Source: an uncultured Clostridia bacterium
GTDB taxonomy: Bacteria; Bacillota; Clostridia; Monoglobales; Monoglobaceae
Length of the DNA stretch: 64,000 nucleotides
NCBI GenBank assembly: GCA_910580105.1
Contig: CAJTWN010000010.1
Coordinates: forward strand, 1-64,000
Direction of reading: 5' to 3'
The notes beneath the pieces were generated by a model. The model saw nothing but the letters and a program-made list of their open reading frames with translations, was not told where the DNA came from and searched no databases. How positions within the stretch are numbered: position 1 is the first letter of the stretch; each line of letters begins with the position of its first letter. Positions 1 to 7,335 of the stretch are shown here, piece after piece. The translations under genes were made by a program, and so were the position numbers.

Positions 1-148
1 AGGGTCGCCCCTACGAAAACCGGGCAAAATAAGGCGTGTTCTGACGCTGTGAGAGTCCTGCCCTACGATGTCCGTGACGCTAGACATATATTTGTAATTC
101 ACGAATGTCTCGTAGTCCGACGTAGGGGCGACCCTGCGTGGTCGCCCG
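1..148. repeat. Two inverted copies of the GTAGGGGCGACC palindrome
   Basis: Positions 2-15 are the right arm of a reverse-oriented copy cut by the window edge; positions 121-148 are a full forward copy with stem GGGCGACC/GGTCGCCC. The same palindrome recurs near 22.8, 23.2 and 46.3-47.8 kb. The 105 bases between the two copies contain no gene that I can support. Positions 155-235 hold two short perfect palindromes (AAGCGTGACGCTT and AAGGCTGAGCCTT) inside similar surroundings. Confidence 0.75.
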
Positions 149-277
149 GAAACATGACGTTTCATCCAGTGCAAGCGTGACGCTTGACCCAGTGCGCAAG
201 GCTGAGCCTTGACCCAATGCGCGGATGACATAAGCGGAAAAACCTTTTTCCGACGCAAACCTGTTTATTGATATCCG

Positions 278-310
278 CAGCGCCGTCCTTTGCGGACAGC
301 GCTGTTTTTT
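278..310 (+). terminator. Rho-independent terminator (+ strand)
   Basis: CAGCGC pairs with GCGCTG and GTCC with GGAC around a TTTGC loop, followed by six T residues. It would end a + strand transcript entering from outside the window, since no + strand gene lies between base 1 and here. Confidence 0.65.
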
Positions 311-455
311 ATTACAAATAAGATGTAGTTTGTTTTATGGAATTTCTGTGTGCCGTGCAAAGCACGGCCTATACTGCATTTTTCACGCGCACCAGCGCGT
401 GTAAGTTCCGGATCAAACCTCAGGTTTGCTGGATAAAACCTTCAGATTTCAAACA

Positions 456-2687
456 TCACACTTCACAGGAAGTGTGGAATGCAGCGTCCGTTGTGCGGAA
501 AATATTGCCGTTTGGAAGAACAACCTTTTTGGTGACATAGGCGGGACCATCCACCCAAAGAGAGAAGATGCCGTCCTTAATTTCCCATTTGACATGGATG
601 TCGCCTTTGACAGAAGCAACCGTACCTTCTGCATGGGAGAGGCCTTTGGTGTAAGGAGCAATCTGGATTTCTCCATAGCCGATGGAAACAGGGCGTACGC
701 CGAGGCGCATTGCCGCAAATTCATAGACAGGCGTACTGCCCCAGCCGTGGCATTCACTGCGTTCCCGTACATCGTCTTCCACCCAGGTGGTGCAGTGTTT
801 GTCCAGCATCAGCCGCCATGCGTCAAATTTTTCTTCCACCAAGTCATACATACCTGCCTTTTCCAGGGCGCGGAATAAGAAGAAGCACATGGAGTAGGAA
901 GGTTTGGCAAGATTGTCGGCAAACGCCTGCGAAAGCAGAGCCTTTGGATTCTCAGCGCCGGCAAGCACTGCCCAGAGCTGGGCATGGGTGCTGTAGAGCC
1001 GGACGCCGGGACCGTCGGTATAAAGGTTTCGGTCACTGTCGTAACAATACATCTTTGCGGCGCGGAGAATTTCTTTTGCGCGTCTTCTGTAATCGTCACC
1101 GCTGCGTCCAATCATTTCACAGATATGGGCCGCACTGTTCAGGGCAGTGGCGTAAATAAAGTTCACTACGGTGAGGGCACCGCTCTTTTCTGCGGTGGGG
1201 ACGCCGAGGGTCCAGCCGTCAACCCAATCGATATAAGACCAGTAACCCGTTTTGCCGACCAGCCCCTGGGCATTCCGCTTGCTGTCGAACCAGTTCAGCA
1301 CCGCATCAATGGTGGGCAGATAGCGTTTGGCAAGAGAGACATCCCCATAATAGAGCAGGTGATCCTCCACCATAAAGGTGAAATGCAGAGAGAACTGCGG
1401 GATGATCTGCCGGCGGATACAGGGCGTACGGGATTGCAGCAGCCCTTCCGGTATTTTGGAGGCGTGATAATCTTCCATACAACGGCGTGCAAGACGGTCG
1501 TCTGCGGACAGCTGATAGGAAAACAGCATTTGCAGACGGGAGTCCATGGTGTATTGAAGCTGTTCGTAATAGGGACAGTCTTCAAAGGTTTCGTGCATAC
1601 ACCGCTGAAGGGTGCGGATGCTTACGTCCAGCATCTTTTGGTGGGTTGGATCGGAAGATGAAAATTCTCCGGTTACTTCAAAGGGATACCCGGTCTCGAT
1701 ATAACCGATATGTTCAATTGTAAGCGGTTCTTCTTTGGTGGTAATGGTGACCTGAATAAAGCGGAAGGTGCGGAACCAATAGGTTTCGTACGCATATGCG
1801 CTGCCGTCCGGCAGAAAGATGTCAAAGTCGCCGCGCAGAATGCCGGTTTTGTCATCACGGAGGTTTTTGCTGTAGTCTTTGCCGTCAAAATGTTCATAGC
1901 ATTCGGAATAGAGTACCTTCATTTCGGCATCTTTTCCGCCCTTTGCCAAAAAGGTCAGATAACCGGTGGTCAGTTCTCCGGCATTCAGCTCACAGGTATA
2001 GGTGGTGTTGGCCGGAACGGTAAAGGAAACGGGGTTGCCGCCTTCCGGCTTCATTGCGCTGACAAATTCCCGTGGTTTTCGGAACAGCTGGGGAATCGGG
2101 CGCTGATAGAGGGGATAGGTACAGAATTCCCCGTAATTGTTGACCGACTGATGGTCGATGTTTGCATCTGGCGTGTGGCCGATGGGAATTGCTTCAGAAA
2201 ATTCACCTGTACGGATTGGCGCTGTTTTTTCAAACAGGCCGGAGTAGGCGGAATACACTGCCATGGTGAAGTCGGGGCCGAAGAGCCGGCATACCTGCCA
2301 GGGTGTTTTGGTGCTGAGGTCGGTTTTCTCACCGCTGTCGCAGAGGGTGCCGTCCATAAAGAAGGCCAGCCGCCCGGTGCGTTCAACCGAGACAATAAAC
2401 ACCGGCGCGCCATATTGTTCCTCAAGCTGCAGGACATCTGCATAGAGGATGTTTTCGCCCTGGACAAGATAGGGAGCAAGGTCAACGGTTTCATAATACC
2501 GGGCAAATTCGTTCCCCTTACAAGGTCCCAGCGAAACCAGCGTCCCGTTCAGATAAAGCTTATAGCGCGCTTCTGCGCTGACCCGGATGGTCAGTTTGGC
2601 AGAGGATTGATCCTGCACCATAAATGTCTTTTGAAAGCGGTAGACTGCCGTTTCCTGGCAGACCGCCTGTTTTGATGTAATCCACAT
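456..2687 (-). CDS. Alpha-L-rhamnosidase-like glycoside hydrolase (GH78 family)
   Basis: A 743-residue protein with the GH78 layout: an N-terminal beta-sandwich (about 1-330) and a C-terminal (alpha/alpha)6 barrel with an all-beta tail. The barrel carries the family signature around FEDCPYYEQLQYTMDSRLQ and the aromatic motif YIDWVDGW. Family members release L-rhamnose from plant polysaccharides and glycosides. I see no signal peptide, so it probably acts on imported oligosaccharides in the cytoplasm. I chose the ATG at 2687 because GGAGG lies 8 bases upstream; a TTG five codons earlier would overlap that site. It stands alone, divergent from the Fe-S scaffold gene. The substrate is inferred from the family. 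Confidence 0.85.
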   Translation of the reverse strand: MWITSKQAVCQETAVYRFQKTFMVQDQSSAKLTIRVSAEARYKLYLNGTLVSLGPCKGNEFARYYETVDLAPYLVQGENILYADVLQLEEQYGAPVFIVSVERTGRLAFFMDGTLCDSGEKTDLSTKTPWQVCRLFGPDFTMAVYSAYSGLFEKTAPIRTGEFSEAIPIGHTPDANIDHQSVNNYGEFCTYPLYQRPIPQLFRKPREFVSAMKPEGGNPVSFTVPANTTYTCELNAGELTTGYLTFLAKGGKDAEMKVLYSECYEHFDGKDYSKNLRDDKTGILRGDFDIFLPDGSAYAYETYWFRTFRFIQVTITTKEEPLTIEHIGYIETGYPFEVTGEFSSSDPTHQKMLDVSIRTLQRCMHETFEDCPYYEQLQYTMDSRLQMLFSYQLSADDRLARRCMEDYHASKIPEGLLQSRTPCIRRQIIPQFSLHFTFMVEDHLLYYGDVSLAKRYLPTIDAVLNWFDSKRNAQGLVGKTGYWSYIDWVDGWTLGVPTAEKSGALTVVNFIYATALNSAAHICEMIGRSGDDYRRRAKEILRAAKMYCYDSDRNLYTDGPGVRLYSTHAQLWAVLAGAENPKALLSQAFADNLAKPSYSMCFFLFRALEKAGMYDLVEEKFDAWRLMLDKHCTTWVEDDVRERSECHGWGSTPVYEFAAMRLGVRPVSIGYGEIQIAPYTKGLSHAEGTVASVKGDIHVKWEIKDGIFSLWVDGPAYVTKKVVLPNGNIFRTTDAAFHTSCEV

Positions 2688-2836
2688 AATGTTTTCCTCC
2701 AAATGGTATGTATAAAAAGTATCTTTATCTTATAACAAACCGGATAAAAAAGCAAGAGGGGATTCTGTTGGAACTGCCGAAAAACCTTAGGGGAAACTCC
2801 CATTTTTGTCATAATCTACAATTTTTGTAAAATTTA

Positions 2837-2864
2837 TTGCAAAAAGAGTATTTTATGATATAAT
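2837..2864 (+). promoter_or_regulatory. Promoter of the Fe-S scaffold/GGGtGRT operon
   Basis: TTGCAA (2837-2842) and TATAAT (2859-2864) are separated by 16 bases, 46 bases before the scaffold start codon. Confidence 0.65.
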
Positions 2865-2910
2865 AGACGAAGTGGCTGAAAGGCCGATTGATATGAAAGG
2901 AGCAGAGCAA

Positions 2911-3603
2911 ATGAAATATTCAAGCGAAGTAGAAAACATGTGTCCGCTGGCAAAGGGCGCATATCATGGTCCTGCACCCATCCCCCAGGAAGGGCAGTGG
3001 ACGCAGGCAAAAGAAATCAAGGACATTTCAGGTCTTACCCATGGTATCGGCTGGTGTGCACCACAGCAGGGAACCTGTAAATTGACATTGAATGTGAAGG
3101 AAGGCATCATCCAGGAGGCATTGGTGGAGACCGTTGGATGCAGCGGTATGACCCACTCGGCGGCAATGGCATCGGAAATCCTGGTTGGCAAGACAATCCT
3201 TGAAGCCATGAACACCGACCTTGTATGTGACGCAATCAATACAGCGATGAGAGAATTGTTCCTCCAAATCATTTATGGACGTACACAGACAGCTTTCTCT
3301 GAGGGCGGTCTTCCCATCGGCGCCGGCCTTGAGGATTTGGGCAAAGGCCTGAGAAGCCAGGTTGGCACGACATATGCAACCCTCAAAAAGGGCCCCCGTT
3401 ACTTAGAGCTTGCAGAAGGTTATATTACCAAACTTGCAGTGGATGAAAACGATGAAATCATCGGTTATCAGTTTGTCCAGCTCGGCCGGATGATGGAAAT
3501 GATCCGCGGCGGTATGGACGCGAATGAGGCTTTGACCAAGGCCAGCGGTCAGTACGGCAGAGTTGATGATGCGGCAAAACTCATCGACCCGAGAGAAGAG
3601 TAA
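2911..3603 (+). CDS. NifU-like iron-sulfur cluster assembly scaffold protein
   Basis: This 230-residue protein resembles the N-terminal scaffold domain of NifU/IscU-type proteins. It keeps scattered cysteines in GWCAPQQGTCKLTL and in VGCSGMTHS, which corresponds to the cluster-binding GC segment of scaffolds. I chose the ATG at 2911 because AGGAG lies 8 bases upstream; an upstream GTG (2872) lacks a good site. It is followed after 20 bases by the GGGtGRT gene, a pairing that recurs in anaerobic Firmicutes and suggests a joint role. The exact role of the pair is not established, and scaffold function is a family inference. No IscS-type desulfurase is nearby. Confidence 0.8.
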   Translation: MKYSSEVENMCPLAKGAYHGPAPIPQEGQWTQAKEIKDISGLTHGIGWCAPQQGTCKLTLNVKEGIIQEALVETVGCSGMTHSAAMASEILVGKTILEAMNTDLVCDAINTAMRELFLQIIYGRTQTAFSEGGLPIGAGLEDLGKGLRSQVGTTYATLKKGPRYLELAEGYITKLAVDENDEIIGYQFVQLGRMMEMIRGGMDANEALTKASGQYGRVDDAAKLIDPREE

Positions 3604-3623
3604 TTTAGAAGGAGGTTAGCATA

Positions 3624-4622
3624 ATGGCTTTATTTGAAAGTTATGAAAGAAGAATCGACCAGATCAACGCAGAACTCAGCAAGCACGGCATTTCTTCTAT
3701 TGAAGAAGCAAAGCAGATTTGTGATGATAAGGGAATCGATGTATATAATTTGGTAAAAAGTATTCAGCCCATCTGTTTTGAAAACGCGTGCTGGGCATAT
3801 ATCGTAGGTGCGGCAATCGCAATCAAAGACGGCTGCACAAATGCTGCGGACGCGGCAGAAAAAATTGGTTTGGGTCTTCAGTCCTTCTGTATTCCCGGTT
3901 CGGTGGCAGATGACAGAAAGGTTGGTCTGGGCCACGGTAACCTGGGCGCAAGACTCCTGCGTGAAGAAACCAAATGTTTTGCATTTCTTGCAGGCCATGA
4001 ATCCTTTGCAGCGGCAGAGGGCGCAATCGGTTTGGCGAGAAGCGCAAATAAGGCAAGAAAGGAAGATCTCCGTGTTATCCTGAACGGTCTCGGAAAGGAT
4101 GCAGCGCAGATTATTTCCAGAATCAACGGTTTTACTTATGTACAGACCAAGTTCGACTATTACACAGGTAAGGTCGAGGTTGTGAAGGAAACGGCTTATT
4201 CCAACGGCGAGCGTGCAAAGGTTCGCTGTTACGGCGCGGATGATGTCCGCGAAGGCGTTGCTATCATGCACCTTGAGGGTGTGGACGTTTCCATTACCGG
4301 TAACTCCACCAACCCCACAAGATTCCAGCATCCGGTTGCAGGTACTTATAAGAAAGAATGTATCGAACAGGGTAAGAAATACTTCTCTGTTGCATCCGGC
4401 GGCGGTACGGGCAGAACCCTGCACCCGGATAATATGGCGGCAGGCCCTGCTTCCTATGGTATGACGGATACTATGGGCAGAATGCACTCTGACGCACAGT
4501 TTGCAGGTTCTTCTTCTGTTCCTGCGCACGTTGAAATGATGGGTCTGATCGGAATGGGGAACAACCCCATGGTCGGCGCCACCGTCGCAGTTGCCGTTGC
4601 GGTTGAAGAAGCGATGAAATAA
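3624..4622 (+). CDS. GGGtGRT family protein
   Basis: A 332-residue protein carrying the family-defining GGGTGRT motif at residues 259-265, preceded by a conserved C-terminal-half segment (GNSTNPTRFQHPVAG). The family is named after this glycine-rich motif and has no settled biochemical function; linkage to an Fe-S scaffold gene is its best clue. A strong AAGGAGGT site precedes the ATG. Residues 60-130 contain a small-residue-rich helical stretch with several cysteines (QPICFENACW, TKCF), which could ligate a cluster, but that is speculation. It is the last gene of a two-gene operon ended by a clear terminator. Identity of the family is secure; function is not. Confidence 0.85.
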   Translation: MALFESYERRIDQINAELSKHGISSIEEAKQICDDKGIDVYNLVKSIQPICFENACWAYIVGAAIAIKDGCTNAADAAEKIGLGLQSFCIPGSVADDRKVGLGHGNLGARLLREETKCFAFLAGHESFAAAEGAIGLARSANKARKEDLRVILNGLGKDAAQIISRINGFTYVQTKFDYYTGKVEVVKETAYSNGERAKVRCYGADDVREGVAIMHLEGVDVSITGNSTNPTRFQHPVAGTYKKECIEQGKKYFSVASGGGTGRTLHPDNMAAGPASYGMTDTMGRMHSDAQFAGSSSVPAHVEMMGLIGMGNNPMVGATVAVAVAVEEAMK

Positions 4623-4632
4623 AAAATGATAT

Positions 4633-4665
4633 AAAAGCTCCGCCATTTTGGCAGGAGCTTTTGTC
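4633..4665 (+). terminator. Terminator after the GGGtGRT gene
   Basis: AAAAGCTCC/GGAGCTTTT with an inner GCC/GGC pair; the 3' arm supplies a short T run. Confidence 0.75.
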
Positions 4666-4853
4666 GTATAAAAACCGCTTGTCTGATGCCGGTTTTGGGA
4701 CATCGCGGCGGTCGGGAACATTTTTTGGGAATCCGGCGTCTGAAGTCATAGATATAGCAATCAGAAAATTATTGAATTCGGATGTTGAAAAATTAATAAG
4801 TTCGGGATGGGATATTTGGCGTGCAGTCTGCTGCGCCGGAAGGAGGAAAAGTG

Positions 4854-5960
4854 ATGAAAAAAATATGCAGTGTATTTCTTATGTTGATGATGATATGCGG
4901 TGTTGTTGGTGTTTCTGCCGCAAACGGAGATGTTATCGGGCAGATTTATTCAACGGATATTCTTGCCTATATTAACGGGAAACCTGTGCCGTCTTATAAC
5001 ATTGGCGGAAGGACAGTAATTATCGCTGAGGATCTGGAGGATTCCTCCTATGGATTTGCCTTTGGGTATAACGATGCAGAACGGCTTTTGACCCTTGATA
5101 TGTATTGTACGATGCCATGGCCAACGGAGGGAGAGGAAATCCGGCGCGGTATACCGGGACAGGTCTTGGGGCAGGTCTATGAAACAGACATTCGTTTCCT
5201 GCTGAATGGAATGGAAATCAAAGGCTATAATATCGGCGGAAGAACAGCATTTTGTATTGAAGATATTGGTGAAATCAGCGGCAGCCCCTATGAGGAATAC
5301 GGGTATTCGCCCTATCTTTGCAATTATGTATGGGATGAAACAAATCGGACAATCGAACTGCGTACCTTTGTGGGAAATGTTTTTGAGCTGGCAAAGGAAA
5401 CCCCTGGTTTCACCTATTCCCTTTCCGGTGATCAGCTGAAAGTGGATTATGGTTCACTGATGTCCCCCTGGTCGCCTGCGCTGGAAGTAAAATCTACCCA
5501 AAACGAATTGACACCGGTCTATCTCACCGTTGGTGATGGAACGGCGGCAGATAAGATGCCGGTGGGCTTATGTTATCAGGAACATGTGTATATTGCGGAT
5601 ATGGAGGCGGTGAAGGCGGTTGTAAATGACGCCCGTCCGGAATTGATGTCTCATGATGCGGCAGTTCAGTATCTGACAGGCCTTGCAGGTTATACAGAAG
5701 ACCGACGGATGGAGAATGGCGAATATACTGTATTGCTTCTCCGGAAACAGGGAGCGGTACACCCGACCTTGTATGCAGTGAGCAAAAACGGAGGATATGC
5801 GTTCTTGCAGGACTTCAGCGAATATGGTGCAGAGTATACGGTGACAATCGGCAGCCTGGAGGGAAATAAATTTCAAATCACCCTCTATCCCTTCGCAGGC
5901 CCCCATGGGGCAACGACACTGGTCACGGAATTTGATCTGGAGCAGTGTTTGTATCTGTAA
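4854..5960 (+). CDS. Secreted protein with two stalk-like beta repeats, function unknown
   Basis: A 368-residue protein with a clear signal peptide (KKICSVFLMLMMICGVVGVSA). After it come two related modules, at roughly residues 25-85 and 100-165, each built as GQ(I/V)Y-x-TDI-x(5)-NG-x(5)-YNIGGRT followed by an E-D-hydrophobic segment. This resembles the copper-amine-oxidase-N-like 'stalk' domains common in clostridial cell-surface proteins. The C-terminal ~190 residues match nothing I recognise. I chose the ATG at 4854 because AAGGAGG lies upstream; the GTG at 4821 would place extra residues before the signal peptide. It forms a single-gene unit with its own terminator. Confidence 0.7.
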   Translation: MKKICSVFLMLMMICGVVGVSAANGDVIGQIYSTDILAYINGKPVPSYNIGGRTVIIAEDLEDSSYGFAFGYNDAERLLTLDMYCTMPWPTEGEEIRRGIPGQVLGQVYETDIRFLLNGMEIKGYNIGGRTAFCIEDIGEISGSPYEEYGYSPYLCNYVWDETNRTIELRTFVGNVFELAKETPGFTYSLSGDQLKVDYGSLMSPWSPALEVKSTQNELTPVYLTVGDGTAADKMPVGLCYQEHVYIADMEAVKAVVNDARPELMSHDAAVQYLTGLAGYTEDRRMENGEYTVLLLRKQGAVHPTLYAVSKNGGYAFLQDFSEYGAEYTVTIGSLEGNKFQITLYPFAGPHGATTLVTEFDLEQCLYL

Positions 5961-5968
5961 AAAACATG

Positions 5969-6003
5969 AAGACCATTGGCATAAAGGCCAATGGTCTTTT
6001 TAT
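5969..6003 (+). terminator. Terminator after the secreted stalk-repeat protein
   Basis: AAGACCATTGGC pairs with GCCAATGGTCTT across a short loop and runs into five T residues. Confidence 0.85.
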
Positions 6004-6062
6004 AATTCAATGGGGGTTCGGAACCGGTTTTGCTTGCCGGAACGGAAGTAGGACAAATTTTG

Positions 6063-6090
6063 TTGTAAAACGGGATGAATTTGGTATAAT
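6063..6090 (+). promoter_or_regulatory. Promoter of the P1 peptidase gene
   Basis: TTGTAA (6063-6068), a 16-base spacer and TATAAT (6085-6090) lie 26 bases before the start codon. Confidence 0.55.
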
Positions 6091-6116
6091 AAAAGGAAAA
6101 GGTTGGAGTTGAGAAT

Positions 6117-7076
6117 ATGCAGGAGATTAAAATAACAGAGATAGAAAATTTGAAAATCGGCCATGCCCAGGACACCCAAAATGGTACAGGCTGTACCGTT
6201 GTATTGTGCGGCGAAGGAGCTCCGGCAGGAGTGGATATCCGCGGCGGAGGTCCCGCCTCGCGGGAGAGTGCGCTGCTGCGCCCGACCGCAAATGCAGAAA
6301 GGATTCATGCAGTTCTTCTCAGCGGCGGCAGCGCTTTTGGCTTAGATGCCGCCGGCGGTGTCATGCGGTATTTGGAGGAGCGGGATATAGGTTTTGATGT
6401 GGGCGTTACCAAAGTGCCGCTGGTCTGCCAGTCCTGTCTGTTTGATTTGACTGTGGGGTCAAAAGAGGTCCGCCCGGACCAGGAGATGGCGTACCGCGCC
6501 TGCCTGGATGCAGAGCGAAACAATCCGGGGCAGGGGAATATTGGTGCCGGAATGGGTGCGAGCGTAGGAAAGCTTTTGGGGATGGAATTTGCCATGAAGT
6601 CCGGCATTGGAATGTTTGCGGTTTCGGTTGGGGAGCTGAAAATTGGTGCAATTGCGGCGGTGAATGCGTTGGGGGATGTCTTCGATATTGACACCGGAGA
6701 ACAGATTGCCGGTCTGCGCGGCGCTGACGGGACGGGGTTTCGCCGGACGGAGGATTTGATTGTACAGTTTGCAGAAAACGGAATTGGTCTTGCGGATAAT
6801 ACCACCCTCGGGGTTTTGATAACCAACGGAAAATTTGATAAAACACAGATGAATGTAATCGCATCTGCAGCAAATAACGGTTATGCAAGAACCATCCGTC
6901 CGGTCAATACATCAGCGGACGGCGACAGCATTTACGCACTTTCTGTGGGCAGTGTTCCGGCGTCTGTGGATGCGGTTTCCTCGATTGGCGCCTATGTAAT
7001 GGGAAAGGCAGTCAACCGGGCGGTTTATCAGGCAGAAGACGCCTATGGGCTTCCTGCGTATAAGTGCGTTAAATAA
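6117..7076 (+). CDS. P1 family peptidase (DmpA/L-aminopeptidase/D-esterase fold)
   Basis: A 319-residue protein of the N-terminal-nucleophile P1/S58 family. It shows the family hallmarks RGGGPASRES and LSGGSAFGLDAAGGVMRYLEE near residues 42-90, and a candidate self-cleavage site in ADNTTLGVLITNG near residue 228, where a Thr after Asn would become the N-terminal nucleophile of the beta subunit. Family members are homo-oligomers that cut themselves and then remove N-terminal residues from small peptides or beta-peptides. The natural substrate cannot be read from sequence. The gene has its own promoter and no signal peptide, so it should be cytoplasmic. Confidence 0.85.
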   Translation: MQEIKITEIENLKIGHAQDTQNGTGCTVVLCGEGAPAGVDIRGGGPASRESALLRPTANAERIHAVLLSGGSAFGLDAAGGVMRYLEERDIGFDVGVTKVPLVCQSCLFDLTVGSKEVRPDQEMAYRACLDAERNNPGQGNIGAGMGASVGKLLGMEFAMKSGIGMFAVSVGELKIGAIAAVNALGDVFDIDTGEQIAGLRGADGTGFRRTEDLIVQFAENGIGLADNTTLGVLITNGKFDKTQMNVIASAANNGYARTIRPVNTSADGDSIYALSVGSVPASVDAVSSIGAYVMGKAVNRAVYQAEDAYGLPAYKCVK

Positions 7077-7150
7077 AAAAAGTTTTAGAATAGTTTGCAC
7101 TGAAGCTGGCAGAAGATAAAAATGCCAAAGGCCTGGAGCCTGAAATACGT

Positions 7151-7222
7151 TTATATAATGAATCGTGCCCGGAAGCAATTGCTTCCGGGCATTTGGATTT
7201 GCAGTAATTTTGTGTTTTCCAA
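7151..7222 (-). pseudogene. Remnant of the 5' end of a duplicated AraC regulator gene
   Basis: Read on the minus strand from a TTG at 7222, the first ten codons closely match those of the intact AraC gene at 12808 (MENTKL conserved). After about codon ten the similarity stops, and the frame runs through a perfect 26-base palindrome to a stop after 23 codons. The ribosome site and upstream region are also retained. It is best read as what remains of a second AraC copy after the esterase cassette was duplicated. Confidence 0.6.
7166..7191. terminator. Perfect 26-base palindrome (terminator-like hairpin)
   Basis: TGCCCGGAAGCAA and its exact reverse complement face each other without a spacer. 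A weak T-rich tract follows on the + side (ATTTGGATTT), so it may end the P1 peptidase transcript or the AraC stub transcript. It lies exactly where similarity to the intact AraC gene ends. Confidence 0.45.
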
Positions 7223-7306
7223 AAGACGATCCTCTTTTACTGTTCAGATTATACTATTATATCTCATTTTTTGCGGTAGATAATGCGATTGGGACGTGGT
7301 ATAATG
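7223..7306 (+). promoter_or_regulatory. Promoter region of esterase copy 1, duplicated with copy 2
   Basis: Positions 7223-7291 align with 12809-12871, sharing TGTTCAGATTAT, a CTATT(A/T)TATCTC core and GCGGTAGATAATG. A TATAAT (7300-7305) lies about 30 bases before the start. The shared blocks are candidate sites for the AraC regulator encoded between the two copies. No direct evidence of binding is visible. Confidence 0.5.
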
Positions 7307-7335
7307 AAGGGGTAAATCTATATCGGGAGGAGAAA

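Noticed and set aside
1710..2675. 321-codon + strand ORF opposite the GH78 gene
   Set aside because: It is antisense to a protein with clear family motifs and has no domain of its own.
3630..4721. 363-codon minus-strand ORF opposite the GGGtGRT gene
   Set aside because: It overlaps a confidently identified gene for its whole length, is rich in Cys/His/Asn of random type and has no ribosome site.
7165..7335. Upstream GTG start for esterase copy 1
   Set aside because: It would add 57 residues before a perfect signal peptide, starting inside the 26-base palindrome and reading through the promoter.
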